64,000 nt of DNA from an uncultured Geobacter sp. (GCA_903915655.1 CAIWTU010000081.1:62001-126000); one strand, 5' to 3'; counted from the first letter of the stretch, positions 18,629 through 29,680 are shown. The notes: generated by a model from the sequence alone, not told the origin. A program made the numbers and translations.

Positions 18629-19309
18629 TCATCGCATCAAAAAAGTTGTGACTGAATAGACAATAGCGCTTTGCGGGCCAGCAAGAAGTCGTACAGCGAA
18701 TTCGAGAACCGGTGCGAGCAGATATGAGAATATGTTGGTAAAAAAAACCAGTAAAATGATAATAATCATGCCATACGGTTCTATGCGTGAATATGCCGCT
18801 GCCTGGCGACCGGGAAGGAGCCCGACTATAACACGCCCCCCGTCAAGCGGAGGGACAGGTATCAAGTTGAATATGGCTAGGAGCAGATTTATGTAAATAG
18901 AAAATGCCAGCATTAAAATCAGCGGTTCAATAAAAAGTCTGGCTGATCCCTGAAATAAAATGGTTTCCTGCATCGCTGCGAAACTGCGTAATGCAACCGC
19001 GGATAATACGGCAAGAAGAAGGTTTATGATCGGTCCGGCCAGGGCTACCCAGATCATGTCTCTTTTAGGGTTACGAAGATTATTGAAGTTAACCGGAACC
19101 GGCTTTGCCCAACCGATACCTACAATGAACACCATCAAAGTACCGAAGATATCGAGGTGTTTAAGAGGGTTTAAGGTAAGGCGGCCCATGGAGCGAGCAG
19201 TATTATCGCCTAATTTATTAGCAATATACCCGTGAGCAACCTCATGACACGTTATAGCCATGAGCGCTGGAACAAGCATGACAGATAATTTTAACAGGAT
19301 TTTTTCCAT
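18629..19309 (-). CDS. Site-2 protease family zinc metalloprotease (M50)
   Basis: A 226-residue polytopic membrane protease of the rhomboid-unlike S2P/M50 class. The zinc site HEVAHGY is near residue 23 and the third ligand motif is NLIPVPPLDGGRV near residue 145. It lacks a PDZ domain, as in the short YwhC/FtsH-unrelated S2P subgroup. Its substrates are unknown; such proteins often cleave membrane-bound regulators. First gene of the operon that continues with trpS. Confidence 0.9.
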   Translation of the reverse strand: MEKILLKLSVMLVPALMAITCHEVAHGYIANKLGDNTARSMGRLTLNPLKHLDIFGTLMVFIVGIGWAKPVPVNFNNLRNPKRDMIWVALAGPIINLLLAVLSAVALRSFAAMQETILFQGSARLFIEPLILMLAFSIYINLLLAIFNLIPVPPLDGGRVIVGLLPGRQAAAYSRIEPYGMIIIILLVFFTNIFSYLLAPVLEFAVRLLAGPQSAIVYSVTTFLMR

Positions 19310-19414
19310 GGAACCCCTGGCGTTGAAATGAATAGTTTAACCTATAATACATATCAGATCAGGGTTTGAAAGTCAACAAATCGGGAATCTCAGCCGATAC
19401 CCCGAGACTCCAGA

Positions 19415-19456
19415 CAAACAAAAGGAGTCGGGATATATCCCGACTCCTTTTGTTTG
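19415..19456. terminator. Bidirectional intrinsic terminator after glnA
   Basis: A perfect 42-base palindrome: CAAACAAAAGGAGTCGGG, ATATAT, and the exact complement. It has A/T runs on both arms, and lies 18 bases past the glnA stop. It would end glnA transcripts on the minus strand. On the plus strand it could equally stop read-through towards glnA. Confidence 0.88.
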
Positions 19457-19474
19457 TATAACCGTGAGCATTAA

Positions 19475-20887
19475 TTAAATGTCAAAGTAGAGTGCAAATT
19501 CCATCGGAACCGGACGCATACGGACCGGGTTAACCTCTGCTTCGGTTTTGTACTCAATCCATTTTTCGATGACGTCTGGTGTAAATACATCACCCCTGAG
19601 GAGGAACTCGTGATCTTCCTTGAGGGCTTTGAGCGCTTCCTCGAGTGATCCTGGCGCAGAAGGGATTCCGGCAAGCTCTTCAGGTGAAAGTCCGTAGATA
19701 TCCTTGTCAAGAGGCTGGCCCGGATCGATCTTGTTCTCGATTCCATCGAGTCCAGCCATAAGGATTGCTGCAAAAGCGAGGTAACCATTACAGGAAGGAT
19801 CCGGCGTACGGTACTCAACCCGTTTTGATTTCGGGTTTGTAGAAAACATAGGGATACGGAGGGCCGCTGAGCGATTGCGACTGGAGTAAGCCATGTTTAC
19901 CGGAGCTTCAAAGCCGGGAACAAGACGTTTATAGGAGTTTGTAGTCGGGTTACAGATGGCGCAGAGTGCGGCTGAATGTTTGATGATTCCGCCGATGTAG
20001 TAGAGCGCCATCTTTGAGAGTCCGCCATAACCGTCGCCCGCAAAGAGATTGACCCCATCCTTCCAGAGGGAAACGTGGGTATGCATACCGGAACCGTTGT
20101 CCCCGTAAAGAGGTTTGGGCATAAAGGTAACGGTTTTGCCGTTACGATTGGCTACGTTTTTAATCACGTATTTAAACCACTGCAGTTGGTCCGCCATATC
20201 GACCATCGAAGAAAAGCGCATGTCAATCTCGGCCTGTCCACCGGTTGCAACTTCATGATGCTGGCACTCGATACGGATACCGACATTCTGGAGCTCCATG
20301 ACCATCTCGTTTCTCAGATCGTTCTGCGAATCGGTGGGGGGTACTGGAAAATAGCCTTCTTTATGACGCGGCTTGTAGCCAAGGTTCGGGAATTCTTCGC
20401 GGCCAGAGTTCCATATCCCTTCAGAAGAATCGATGAAATAGAAAGACTGGTTTGAAGAGGAGTCAAATCGTACATCGTCGAAAATGAAAAACTCGGCTTC
20501 GGGTCCGAAATATGCGGTATCTGCACAGCCAAGCGATTTCATGTATGCTTCTGCTTTTTTAGCAATATTTCTTGGGTCGCGTGAGTACCCTTCCTTGGTA
20601 ATCGGATCAAAGATATTACAGATAAGGCTCAAGGTGGGGATGGCGATAAAAGGGTCCATTTTAGCAGTAGTTGGATCAGGAATTATGATCATATCGGAAG
20701 CATGTATGGGCTGCCAGCCGCGAATGGAAGAGCCATCGAAACCAAGTCCGTCTTCAAAAATCTCCTCGTCAAACTCACTTATCGGCGTAGAAAAATGCTG
20801 CCAGATGCCGATGAAGTCCATAAATTTGAAATCTACCATCAGCGCGCCATTTTCTTTCGCTAAAGCTACTACATCTTGTGGTGTCAT
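19475..20887 (-). CDS. glnA: Glutamine synthetase, type I
   Basis: A 470-residue GSI enzyme that joins ammonia and glutamate using ATP, the main ammonia-assimilation step. Typical blocks are [12 protein letters not shown], the metal-binding EAEFFIFDD, the latch [12 protein letters not shown], and NRSAALRIP. The Tyr in [10 protein letters not shown] corresponds to the adenylylation site of the beta-type enzyme, so control by GlnE is likely. It follows the PII gene by about 30 bases, and the two are probably cotranscribed. Confidence 0.97.
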   Translation of the reverse strand: MTPQDVVALAKENGALMVDFKFMDFIGIWQHFSTPISEFDEEIFEDGLGFDGSSIRGWQPIHASDMIIIPDPTTAKMDPFIAIPTLSLICNIFDPITKEGYSRDPRNIAKKAEAYMKSLGCADTAYFGPEAEFFIFDDVRFDSSSNQSFYFIDSSEGIWNSGREEFPNLGYKPRHKEGYFPVPPTDSQNDLRNEMVMELQNVGIRIECQHHEVATGGQAEIDMRFSSMVDMADQLQWFKYVIKNVANRNGKTVTFMPKPLYGDNGSGMHTHVSLWKDGVNLFAGDGYGGLSKMALYYIGGIIKHSAALCAICNPTTNSYKRLVPGFEAPVNMAYSSRNRSAALRIPMFSTNPKSKRVEYRTPDPSCNGYLAFAAILMAGLDGIENKIDPGQPLDKDIYGLSPEELAGIPSAPGSLEEALKALKEDHEFLLRGDVFTPDVIEKWIEYKTEAEVNPVRMRPVPMEFALYFDI

Positions 20888-20918
20888 AACTATCTCCTTT
20901 GTTTAATATGTTTACTGG

Positions 20919-21263
<345 letters not shown>

Positions 21264-21346
21264 TCACCCCCCTCAAATTATTATAGTCAGTGGCAAGCCA
21301 AAAAGCAGATGCAAAACAACCAACATCCGATTCAGTTAGAATGTTA

Positions 21347-21362
21347 TGCAATTATTTTGCCT
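21347..21362 (-). promoter_or_regulatory. Candidate sigma-54 promoter of glnB-glnA
   Basis: Read on the minus strand this is AGGCAAAATAATTGCA. The GG and GC pairs are exactly ten bases apart, as in the -24/-12 sigma-54 consensus (TGGCAC-N5-TTGC), and the TTGCA half is perfect. It lies about 90 bases ahead of the PII start codon. Nitrogen-responsive sigma-54 control of glnB-glnA is well known in related bacteria. The match is partial at the -24 side. Confidence 0.55.
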
Positions 21363-21528
21363 AAAACAGATTTTATGTAAATATAGCTGAATATCAAGAT
21401 CTTGGGCACCCTGAGAAGTAACAAACTGCAGCGGTAGCTGAATTATTAGGCAACCGACAAGATAATCTGCACAATACTGAGGCAGATCAATTATTTCATC
21501 AAAGCTGACAAGATGATTCGCTGAAGAA

Positions 21529-22449
21529 TTATACTGTAAAACCGTTTTCGCTCAGGTCGAGCAGGTTGTATAGTTCTTCAACTTTTGGCATTCTGATCCC
21601 TTTCCGGATCGCTGCTGTAAGCGGAAACTGGAAAATTGCCTGCAGTTCCAGTGGCCTGGACTCTTGCCGATCAATGAGCATTGATGGTTTATATGACCCG
21701 AGTCCCTCAGTAAATTTGACCATATCGTCAGCAAGAGAGTGTTTTATTTTCTCACTGATCCCCTGAGCGTTGGCCGCTTCGATAACTTCACTCATAATAT
21801 CTATGACAAGTCCGCGACTACCTGGATGGCGTAAAAGAGTGTCAACCGGACACAACATGAGTGCGCAGATACCGTTAAATGGGATATTCCAGATGAGCTT
21901 CTCCCATCTTGCTTTTTTCAAATCTGCAACTGCCCGGCATGGGACCCCTGATTCACGGAATAATTTTGCTATCTTTTCTACTCTGTTTGTCTCGGGAGAG
22001 TTATATTCCCCCAGGATAATGCGGCCTTCACCAAGATGATGAATAACACCGGGTTCACCCCGATTGGAGCAGAGGAAAGCCACTCCCCCCAGAACGCGGT
22101 CCGGTCCGAAACATTCAGCCAGAGCCTCTTCATTTCCCAATCCATTCTGTAATGTAAGAATAATCGTCTGCTCGTGCAATAGTGGTTTAATCAGTTCGTT
22201 GTATCTGTGGTTGGCAAAGGTTTTCAAACCGACCAATACGAGGTCAACCTCTCCTATCTCCTCAGAAGTCAGGTATCCCTGTACATTTTCAAGAAAAAAA
22301 TCACCCTCGACCGAATATACATGTAATCCATTCTTTTTCACAACCTGATAGTCACTCCGCAAGAGGTAGTGGACATCATTCCCCGCGCGCTGAAGTCTGG
22401 CCCCGTAATAAAGACCAAGTGCGCCAGCCCCCACTATGGCAATTCGCAT
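21529..22449 (-). CDS. panE: 2-dehydropantoate 2-reductase
   Basis: A 306-residue NADPH-dependent ketopantoate reductase of coenzyme A biosynthesis. The Rossmann motif GAGALGLYYG is at residues 7-16. The catalytic Lys lies in KARWEKLIWNIPFN, and the C-terminal helix domain carries the conserved Glu region (EVIEAANAQGI). The family also contains non-pantothenate ketoacid reductases, so the substrate is probable rather than proven. Confidence 0.87.
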   Translation of the reverse strand: MRIAIVGAGALGLYYGARLQRAGNDVHYLLRSDYQVVKKNGLHVYSVEGDFFLENVQGYLTSEEIGEVDLVLVGLKTFANHRYNELIKPLLHEQTIILTLQNGLGNEEALAECFGPDRVLGGVAFLCSNRGEPGVIHHLGEGRIILGEYNSPETNRVEKIAKLFRESGVPCRAVADLKKARWEKLIWNIPFNGICALMLCPVDTLLRHPGSRGLVIDIMSEVIEAANAQGISEKIKHSLADDMVKFTEGLGSYKPSMLIDRQESRPLELQAIFQFPLTAAIRKGIRMPKVEELYNLLDLSENGFTV

Positions 22450-22485
22450 AAAAAATATACTCCTGGACGAAAATGTAGATCCCGA

Positions 22486-23178
22486 CTACGCCAAATAATC
22501 ATTAAAAATATCATGGAGATATTTCAGGTTAACGCTCTCTAGAGATTCGATAATTCTAACTGCTTCCGACAGTTTTCCTGCAGGGTAGCTGTTGGTAACT
22601 GCCAGAACTGAAATGCCTGCTCCATTCGCCGAAGCAATCCCGGCAGGTGTATCCTCTATGGCCAGGCACTCGCCGGGAGTTATGTTCATATCAGTGAAAG
22701 CTGTAACAAGTCTGCTGAAGGCAAGTAGGTAGCTCTCCGGATCTGGTTTACTTGCAGCGACTTCCGCTGCAGTTACAATAACGTCAAAGGCATCGAAAAT
22801 GTTTAACTGTTTCAATATCGGTTCAATATCGGAGGGCAATGCTCCGCTGCAGAGGGCAAGAGGTATTTCGCCTGACAAAACCCTGATTAAAGCGAGGGCA
22901 CCGGGATAAGGTTTTACGCCATCGCAAATGATTTTTTCAAAAATGGCTCCTTTACGGTTAATCAAATGAAGCAGTTTTTCTTCGCTAATTAACTGTCCAT
23001 TTGATTTGTAGACTTCTGCAAATGCCTCCCGATCGTCAAACCCCATGTAGTGAGTAATATAATCATTCCAGCTATAGGCCATTCCCAAGGGAACGAGAAT
23101 TTCTTGAAAAGCACGGTAATGGATCGGTTCCGTGTCTACAATTATTCCATCAAAATCGAAAATAACCGCTTTCAACAT
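22486..23178 (-). CDS. HAD-superfamily hydrolase, beta-phosphoglucomutase/phosphoglycolate phosphatase type
   Basis: A 230-residue HAD hydrolase with an alpha-helical cap. Motif I is FDFDGIIVDTEP with both catalytic Asp residues. Motif II is LCSGA, the motif III Lys is in SKPDPESYLLA, and motif IV is IEDTPAGIASA. The family dephosphorylates or mutates sugar phosphates and related compounds; the substrate here is unknown. It sits 36 bases from panE on the same strand. Confidence 0.88.
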   Translation of the reverse strand: MLKAVIFDFDGIIVDTEPIHYRAFQEILVPLGMAYSWNDYITHYMGFDDREAFAEVYKSNGQLISEEKLLHLINRKGAIFEKIICDGVKPYPGALALIRVLSGEIPLALCSGALPSDIEPILKQLNIFDAFDVIVTAAEVAASKPDPESYLLAFSRLVTAFTDMNITPGECLAIEDTPAGIASANGAGISVLAVTNSYPAGKLSEAVRIIESLESVNLKYLHDIFNDYLA

Positions 23179-23216
23179 AAAATAGTTGTCTCCTCAATTG
23201 CCAAGTATGGTAAATA

Positions 23217-23570
23217 TCAGACCGATACGGTTTCATTGGGGCTAATATGCTGCGGATCGGTAGAATTAAAGAATGAAAATAACGACATGAAAAAGAAGAG
23301 TATCAGGATAATAAGAGTTATAAGAGAGGGTATAAGACGATTATTTCTTGACGGGCAAGGTGAACGTATAAAACCAAAGACCGTTATGACAACACCGAGT
23401 CCGGCTAAAAGCCCACCTCCGGAAAGTCCATAAAATACAAAGCCAGACTCAAACTCTGCCGTCAGACTGAACAAACTGGAAATTGGCCGATGATAACATG
23501 AGGCAAGTATCACGGAAACGATACCGGCAATTATGCAGTTTAAACCTAGCTGCACAGTACTTTTCCTCAT
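23217..23570 (-). CDS. Small membrane protein of unknown function
   Basis: About 117 residues with three hydrophobic stretches: near the N-terminus, in the middle (FYGLSGGGLLAGLGVVITVFG) and near the C-terminus (ITLIILILFFFMSLFSFF). It ends in a short polar tail. It is not recognised. It starts just after, and by the longer reading overlaps, the end of the sua5-like gene, so the two may be cotranscribed. The ATG at 23570 was preferred to an upstream GTG. Confidence 0.6.
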   Translation of the reverse strand: MRKSTVQLGLNCIIAGIVSVILASCYHRPISSLFSLTAEFESGFVFYGLSGGGLLAGLGVVITVFGFIRSPCPSRNNRLIPSLITLIILILFFFMSLFSFFNSTDPQHISPNETVSV

Positions 23571-23584
23571 AAACCACGCGTTCC

Positions 23585-24193
23585 CTATCCACACCAGCTT
23601 ACATCGCCGGTACCTTTTCGCAGTACTTCAGGAATATCGTTAATAAGACTGATTACTGAACTCACATCGGCAGACAATATCCCGCCATTAATTACAAGGT
23701 CAAGTTTTTTGCCTAATTCTTGTTCCACCTGGACGGGGTCACCAATAGGTTCTTCCCCGGAAATGTTCGCACTAGTAGTTATAATCGGATGACCGAGCTG
23801 TTTAACAATGGCCATACATATCTTGTTATTCGGTATTCTTATTCCGACGGTTTTTTGCCTGGTTACAAGTAAATCGGGAACTACACCTGATGCGTTAAGA
23901 ACAAAAGTGTAAGGACCGGGGAGATATCGTTTCAATATCTTGAAGGAATAATTGCTTACTTTCGAGTAGCATGCAACTTCTGAAAGCTCTGAACATATAA
24001 ATGAAAACGGCTTTTTCATTGCGCGCTGCTTGAGGAGATAGATCCGTTCTATGCCCCGTTTATTGAAAATACTACATCCGATACCGTACGTAGTGTCTGT
24101 AGGATAGGCAATGATCGCCCCCTTTTCAAGTAGTTCCACTGCTTTATTGATCAGCCGGGACTGGGGATTTTCTGAGTTAATATCAATAATCAT
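23585..24193 (-). CDS. L-threonylcarbamoyladenylate synthase (Sua5/YciO/YrdC family)
   Basis: A 202-residue protein with the YrdC fold: IAYPTDTTYGIGC, KQRAMKKPFSFIC, GPYTFVLNA and TTSANISGEEP. Members make threonylcarbamoyl-AMP for the t6A modification of ANN-decoding tRNAs. The length fits the short YrdC/YciO class, lacking the C-terminal Sua5 domain. YciO-like proteins have weak or uncertain activity, so the assignment to t6A synthesis is probable only. Confidence 0.87.
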   Translation of the reverse strand: MIIDINSENPQSRLINKAVELLEKGAIIAYPTDTTYGIGCSIFNKRGIERIYLLKQRAMKKPFSFICSELSEVACYSKVSNYSFKILKRYLPGPYTFVLNASGVVPDLLVTRQKTVGIRIPNNKICMAIVKQLGHPIITTSANISGEEPIGDPVQVEQELGKKLDLVINGGILSADVSSVISLINDIPEVLRKGTGDVSWCG

Positions 24194-24273
24194 TCCAACT
24201 CTTTCAATTCTAAGGGAGAAGATTGGCCATAAAAAAATCTTTATATGTTTATCAAGACAGCATCAGTTTCAAA

Positions 24274-24735
24274 CTATCGGCCGGTATGACCAAACCCGCC
24301 GTCATTACGGCCCGTTTCCTCTAATTCCGATACTTCCTGCAAAGTCACTCTGGTAAATTTTGAGAAAATTATCTGGGCAATCCGATCACCGTTTTTAACC
24401 GTAAACGGCCCGGTTCCATGATTTATAATGATAACCCCAAGTTCGCCTCTATAGTCCGGATCCACTGTTCCCGGTGAATTCAGCAGTGTGATTCCATGAT
24501 ATAATGCCAGTCCGCTGCGAGCTCTTATCTGAGCTTCATAACCATCCGGTAGAGCAAGCACGATTCCAGTCGGGATGAGAGATCTATCGCCAGGGGAAAG
24601 AGTAAGGTCTGACGGAAGTTCCGCGTATAGATCCATCCCTGCAGAATGCGGGGTCATGTACCGGGGGAGCGGATTAACGCTTCGTCCGGGTAAACGCTTT
24701 ATCTTGACGATGAAAGAGTCCATTTGATCTGCCAC
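24274..24735 (-). CDS. dut: dUTP pyrophosphatase
   Basis: A 153-residue trimeric dUTPase that hydrolyses dUTP to dUMP, keeping uracil out of DNA. All five motifs are present: [17 protein letters not shown], the central [14 protein letters not shown] with its catalytic Asp, GDRIAQIIF and the C-terminal [11 protein letters not shown] lid. The start is either GTG at 24735, overlapping the preceding stop region, or an ATG four codons on. Confidence 0.95.
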   Translation of the reverse strand: MADQMDSFIVKIKRLPGRSVNPLPRYMTPHSAGMDLYAELPSDLTLSPGDRSLIPTGIVLALPDGYEAQIRARSGLALYHGITLLNSPGTVDPDYRGELGVIIINHGTGPFTVKNGDRIAQIIFSKFTRVTLQEVSELEETGRNDGGFGHTGR

Positions 24736-25992
24736 TCAGAGGGAAATAATTGAAGGGGTTATCTGGAGACCTCTTAATTTCCCAATAACCTGCAGCGTAA
24801 GGGAGTCATCAACAAAAAGCTCTCTACTGAGATGCATAAGACTCTCTTGATTAACTTTTTCTATACCACTGGTTATCTCTTCTATTGGTGTATGCCGGCC
24901 GAAATATATCTCATCCTTGGCGAGTCTCGTCATGATGTTATCACAATTTTCAAGTGAGAGGAGAAGACTCCCCTTTAAATGTCCCTTGGCCAGATTAAGT
25001 TCCTGAGTGGGGACTGGATCATTTTTCAATTTGCATATTTCTCTCTGGGTAATTTCTATTACTTCCAGCAACTGCTCCGAAGTTGTTCCGGCATAGACTA
25101 CTATAGTACCGGCGTCGGAGTGAGATGTAATATATGAGTAAACAGAATAGGCAAGTCCACGATTTTCGCGAATCTCCTGGAAAAGCTTGGAACTCATGCT
25201 TCCTCCGAGAACGGTATTCAGAATGTAGCCCTCGTAACGAAAATGGTGGTTTTGCGGCAAGGCCTTTGTACCGAGGCAGAGATGAATTTGTTCAAGGTCC
25301 TTATCTATGGCTTCCACCCGCTTTTCATATACAGGCTCTAAAGATTCCGCGCTAAAGCCCCCTTCAGGCACAGAAGAAAAAAGGCCGGTCAGGAGGTGGA
25401 GGAGCTCATCATGTTCTACATTCCCTGCCGCTGTGATGATAACATCGTCAGCCTTAAACCTTTCTTCTCTGGATGCAACTAATACGTCGCGGGTAAGGTT
25501 TGAAACGCTTTCTTCGCTGCCGATAATTGACATGCCGAGAGGATGATTTTTCCAGAAGTTCTGATAATAGAGATCATGTATGTAATTATCAGGAGTATCC
25601 TTCAACATCCAGATTTCCTGAAGAATAACCTTGCGTTCTTTTTCTATTTCATCGGGATCAAATAGAGAATTTAGGAATATATCTGAAAGGAGATCTACTG
25701 CCTTTGGGAGGTGTTCAGTAAGAACTTTAGAATAGTAACATACATATTCCCGGCCGGTAAAAGCATTGAGAATACCACCGACTGAATCGATTTCCATCGC
25801 GATATTGCGTGCGGTTCTGCGTGCAGTCCCCTTGAAAAGGAGGTGTTCAATGAAATGGGTAACCCCATTGATTTCAGGCCTTTCGTGGCGAGAACCGGTA
25901 GTTACCCATATTCCAATAGTAACGGAATGGAGTCGAGGTATCTTCTGCGTAATAACCCTTATTCCGTTATCCAACACTGATTTTGTTATCAT
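24736..25992 (-). CDS. Zinc-dependent peptidase, M16 (insulinase/pitrilysin) family
   Basis: About 418 residues, the size of the single-chain bacterial M16B processing-peptidase-like enzymes. The inverted zinc motif HFIEHLLFKG is at about residues 50-59, with the downstream Glu in EIDSVGGILNAFTGREY. The second domain is inactive, with the R/Y pair in ENRGLAYSVYSY. It lies directly after pnp, a common arrangement, and may be cotranscribed with it. The ATG at 25992 (MITKSVLDNG) gives the standard family start. Confidence 0.92.
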   Translation of the reverse strand: MITKSVLDNGIRVITQKIPRLHSVTIGIWVTTGSRHERPEINGVTHFIEHLLFKGTARRTARNIAMEIDSVGGILNAFTGREYVCYYSKVLTEHLPKAVDLLSDIFLNSLFDPDEIEKERKVILQEIWMLKDTPDNYIHDLYYQNFWKNHPLGMSIIGSEESVSNLTRDVLVASREERFKADDVIITAAGNVEHDELLHLLTGLFSSVPEGGFSAESLEPVYEKRVEAIDKDLEQIHLCLGTKALPQNHHFRYEGYILNTVLGGSMSSKLFQEIRENRGLAYSVYSYITSHSDAGTIVVYAGTTSEQLLEVIEITQREICKLKNDPVPTQELNLAKGHLKGSLLLSLENCDNIMTRLAKDEIYFGRHTPIEEITSGIEKVNQESLMHLSRELFVDDSLTLQVIGKLRGLQITPSIISL

Positions 25993-26043
25993 AGCTGTAA
26001 TTATACCATTCAGAAACAAAATTACCCTGAAGTTCGTCCGACC

Positions 26044-28131
26044 TTAAGGGAGAGAAGAGCCAAGTGCTTCTTTACGTGAAAGCTTGATTTTGCCCTGTTT
26101 ATCGACGCCGATACATTTCACCAGTACCTTGTCGCCTTCCTTTAGTACATCGCTGACATTCTTTACCCGCTCGGTATCAAGCTCGGAAATATGAACCAGA
26201 CCGTCCGTCCCAGGGAAAATTTCGACAAAAGCGCCAAAATCCATTACCTTTCTGACCGTCCCCATGTAAAGTTTTCCTTCTTCGGCCTCGGCTGTCAGAT
26301 CTCTGATCATTTTTATGGCTTTTTCGCATGCTGCCATATCATGGCTCGCGATATTAATTTTACCGCTGTCCTCGATATCGATCGTAACTCCGGTTGCCTC
26401 GGTTATCCCGCGAATATTCTTTCCACCCGACCCTATAACGTCGCGTATCTTGTCTGTTTTAACATAAATGGTGGTAATGCGGGGTGCAAAAGGAGAAAGT
26501 TCACCCCTGCCGGAAGCCAGAGTTTCGGACATCCTTCCAAGAATATGCAATCTTCCCTCTTTAGCCTGTTGAAGGGCTTTTTGCATGATATCCTTGGTTA
26601 CACCAGTTATTTTTATATCCATCTGCAGAGCCGTAACGCCTTTGGCTGTTCCGGCCACTTTAAAGTCCATATCGCCCAAGTGGTCTTCATCACCAAGTAT
26701 GTCCGTAAGGATAGCAACGTTTTCGCCCTCTTTTATGAGGCCCATTGCTATTCCTGCCACCGGTGCCTTGAGGGGGACCCCGGCATCCATCATCGACAAC
26801 GACCCGCCGCAGACAGAAGCCATCGAAGAAGAACCATTGCTTTCAAGGATTTCAGAAACGATCCTGATAGTGTAAGGAAAATCATCGAAAGCCGGAAGAA
26901 CCCTTTGGAGAGCACGCTCCGCCAGTTTTCCGTGACCAATTTCCCGACGGCCTGGAGCCAGTCTGTTACTTGTCTCGCCTACCGAATAGGGAGGAAAGTT
27001 ATAATGAAGGAGGAAGCGCCTCTTACTTTCACCGTAGAGTGAATCGATACGTTGTTCGTCTATGGAAGTTCCGAGAGTGGCAGCCACAAGTGCCTGCGTT
27101 TCCCCTCTGGTAAAGAGACAAGATCCATGGGCCCGAGGTAGAAGCCCTACCTCAGAGGTAATCTTTCTGACGGTTTTGGTGTCTCGGCCGTCAATCCGCT
27201 CACCAGCAGTAATTATATGTTCACGAACCAGTTCATATTCCAGATCACCCAAAAAATTCTTGATCTGCTTCAGGCTGCTTTCATATTCAGGTAAAAGCGC
27301 CAGGAGAACTTCTTCACTGATAGCGGCAAGGGAATTATGCCTGTCAGCTTTGGTTTTAATGCGGACTGCATCTTTAATCTTGAACAAAGCCAGATCTCTT
27401 ACTCGTGCTTGAAGCGCTGTGTCAACAATCAGTTCTACAACCTCTCGTTTCGGTACGCCAGCCTTGGCACGAAGTTCTTCCTGCGCTTTTAAAATGGGTT
27501 GAATAGATGCGTGTCCGAAGAAAATGGCATCGAGCATATCTTCTTCCGAGACCACTCCAGCTCCCCCTTCGACCATTATAACCGCATCCCTGCTTCCGGC
27601 AACGACAATATCGATGTCGCTCTTTTCCGACTCATCGGCAGTGGGGTTACAGAGAAGCTGACCGTTTACCCTGCCGACCTTTACCCCGGCTATAGGGCCG
27701 AGGAAAGGGATATCTGAGAGTTCCAGGGCTGCGGATGCTCCGATCATTGCCAGAATCCCGGGATCATTATCCTGGTCTGCCGATATAACTGTCGCCATAA
27801 CCTGCGTTTCATTCAGATAGTTCGATGGAAAAAGGGGTCGCAATGGTCTGTCTATCAGACGACAGGTCAGCACCTCATTTTCCGTGGGACGCCCTTCCCG
27901 CTTAAAAAAACCGCCCGGAATCTTGCCACCAGCATACGACTTTTCCTGGTAATTTACTGTCAGCGGGAAAAAATCCTGCCCTTCCTTGATATTCTTTGCG
28001 GCAACAGCTGTAACCAGCACCACAGTGTCTCCGCAGGTTACTGTAACCGAACCATTAGCCTGCTTTGCCATCTTTCCGGTTTCAATAACTATTTTTCTAT
28101 CTCTGAAATTTATCTCTACTTTATGTTCCAT
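26044..28131 (-). CDS. pnp: Polyribonucleotide nucleotidyltransferase
   Basis: A 695-residue 3'-5' phosphorolytic exoribonuclease of the degradosome. It has two RNase PH domains (about residues 10-220 and 310-545), a KH domain (about 550-610, with [10 protein letters not shown]) and a terminal S1 domain (about 618-688, [29 protein letters not shown]). The length is standard. It follows rpsO, from which it is separated by an intrinsic terminator, as in many bacteria. Confidence 0.97.
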   Translation of the reverse strand: MEHKVEINFRDRKIVIETGKMAKQANGSVTVTCGDTVVLVTAVAAKNIKEGQDFFPLTVNYQEKSYAGGKIPGGFFKREGRPTENEVLTCRLIDRPLRPLFPSNYLNETQVMATVISADQDNDPGILAMIGASAALELSDIPFLGPIAGVKVGRVNGQLLCNPTADESEKSDIDIVVAGSRDAVIMVEGGAGVVSEEDMLDAIFFGHASIQPILKAQEELRAKAGVPKREVVELIVDTALQARVRDLALFKIKDAVRIKTKADRHNSLAAISEEVLLALLPEYESSLKQIKNFLGDLEYELVREHIITAGERIDGRDTKTVRKITSEVGLLPRAHGSCLFTRGETQALVAATLGTSIDEQRIDSLYGESKRRFLLHYNFPPYSVGETSNRLAPGRREIGHGKLAERALQRVLPAFDDFPYTIRIVSEILESNGSSSMASVCGGSLSMMDAGVPLKAPVAGIAMGLIKEGENVAILTDILGDEDHLGDMDFKVAGTAKGVTALQMDIKITGVTKDIMQKALQQAKEGRLHILGRMSETLASGRGELSPFAPRITTIYVKTDKIRDVIGSGGKNIRGITEATGVTIDIEDSGKINIASHDMAACEKAIKMIRDLTAEAEEGKLYMGTVRKVMDFGAFVEIFPGTDGLVHISELDTERVKNVSDVLKEGDKVLVKCIGVDKQGKIKLSRKEALGSSLP

Positions 28132-28237
28132 TGTAATTACGGTCTCCTAAACTTGTTTGTAATGGTTGTTGGGGCCGTCGATAAAGTCACCAAATTTTAG
28201 CAGGCGCCAATTTGGTAGCTGTATCCGCGCCCCCAAC

Positions 28238-28264
28238 AAAAAAATAACAGGCCTCAAGCCTGTT
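28238..28264 (-). terminator. Intrinsic terminator between rpsO and pnp
   Basis: Read on the minus strand: AACAGGC, loop TTGAG, GCCTGTT, then A and seven T. The stem-loop and T-run form a textbook factor-independent terminator 55 bases past the rpsO stop. Partial read-through would still feed pnp. Confidence 0.9.
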
Positions 28265-28318
28265 CAGGGAATTACTAAAGGCAATATACCCCTGATCCAA
28301 GAGATATACTGCCTTTTT

Positions 28319-28585
28319 TTACCTTCTGATGCCGAGCCTTGCGATTATGGCACGATATCTTTCCACATCTTTCTTTTTGAGATAATCAAGCAGCCTTCTG
28401 CGCTGACCGACTATTTTCAGCAGACCGCGTCTGCTGTGATGATCTTTTTTATGAATCTTGAAATGATCAGTTAAATAAACTATTCTCCCCGTAAGAATTG
28501 CAATTTGCACTTCAGGGGAACCCGTATCGCCTTCATGGAGCTTGAAGTTATTGATAATTTCCTGTTTTTTCTCAGTAACCAGCAT
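28319..28585 (-). CDS. rpsO: 30S ribosomal protein S15
   Basis: An 88-residue primary 16S rRNA-binding protein. The pattern [38 protein letters not shown] and [12 protein letters not shown] is unmistakable. A strong AGGAGGTGAG ribosome site precedes it. It sits in the order truB-rpsO-pnp common to many bacteria. Confidence 0.98.
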   Translation of the reverse strand: MLVTEKKQEIINNFKLHEGDTGSPEVQIAILTGRIVYLTDHFKIHKKDHHSRRGLLKIVGQRRRLLDYLKKKDVERYRAIIARLGIRR

Positions 28586-28762
28586 ACTATCTCACCTCCT
28601 TTCAAATTTATTATATTCTAAAAATCAATATTTTATCGATAAGTAAACAGTCTTCTTTTCTACCATAAAGGCTCTGACCTGTAAAGGATAAAGCTGGCAA
28701 CAGCTTTTTGCGACGAATACCCCCAACGAAAGAGCAAGAAAACGCCTAAAAATAAATATACT

Positions 28763-29677
28763 CTAGTTAAATACCCTTAAAAACCGCATGTTCTTAACGT
28801 CCTCCATCCATTCGGGAGAAATTATCTCCGCCACAGCCAGGAGCTTGCTATTGTTAGAGAGGATAACCTTCTCACCTCTCTGGAAACCTTCCTGGGAGAA
28901 AGCCAGAAAATCTTTTACTGAAGGAATTACACCATGTCGTATTTTAACAATACCCTGCTCCGTCAATGTCAAGTCGCGAAGGTGTGATAGAGAAAAATAA
29001 GTTGAAATAATATGTTCGGATAAAAGACCTTGATCCCTCAATAATGAAAGTTTCTCGATTGTGACAGATATATCCTGACTAAATATACCGCTCTTCTCGC
29101 GATGGAGCCTGGCGAGATGGGCGCCACAACCAAGCATGTCACCTATGTCATTTGCCAGAGTACGAACATAAGTGCCACGTGAGCAAAGGACCCGAAAAGT
29201 GATATCCGGCAGTTTTATATTTTCAATTTTAATTGAAAATATAGTGATACTGCGGGGCTCCCGGGTTACGTCCAGTCCTTGTCTAGCCAGCTTGTACAAA
29301 CGGATACCGGACTGTTTAACAGCAGAAAACATGGGCGGCAGCTGATTTTTAGTACCAACGAAAGAAGTGCAAACCTCTCTTATCATATCATCGGATAAAT
29401 GATCGTAAGCCCCTTCACGAACAACATTCCCGGTGTAATCCTGGGTATCGGTAGCACTACCCAGGCGCATGACCGCAAGATACTCTTTTACAGACTCATC
29501 AAGATAAGATATCGCCTTTGTTGCTTCACCAAGCGCTACTGGCAATACACCTGTGGCGAACGGGTCGAGAGTGCCGGTATGTCCGACTTTCTTCATTTTC
29601 AGTATCTTACGTACGCTGCTTACAACATCATGTGATGTGATCCCGGCAGGCTTGTTTATTACCAGAAAACCATTCAT
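28763..29677 (-). CDS. truB: tRNA pseudouridine(55) synthase
   Basis: A 304-residue enzyme that forms the universal pseudouridine 55 in the tRNA T-loop. The catalytic Asp is in GHTGTLDPFATGVLPVALG, preceded by NKPAGITSHDVV, with the thumb/PUA-like C-terminal part from about residue 235. Its start lies three bases past the end of the nrnA-type gene. Confidence 0.96.
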   Translation of the reverse strand: MNGFLVINKPAGITSHDVVSSVRKILKMKKVGHTGTLDPFATGVLPVALGEATKAISYLDESVKEYLAVMRLGSATDTQDYTGNVVREGAYDHLSDDMIREVCTSFVGTKNQLPPMFSAVKQSGIRLYKLARQGLDVTREPRSITIFSIKIENIKLPDITFRVLCSRGTYVRTLANDIGDMLGCGAHLARLHREKSGIFSQDISVTIEKLSLLRDQGLLSEHIISTYFSLSHLRDLTLTEQGIVKIRHGVIPSVKDFLAFSQEGFQRGEKVILSNNSKLLAVAEIISPEWMEDVKNMRFLRVFN

Positions 29678-29680
29678 CTG

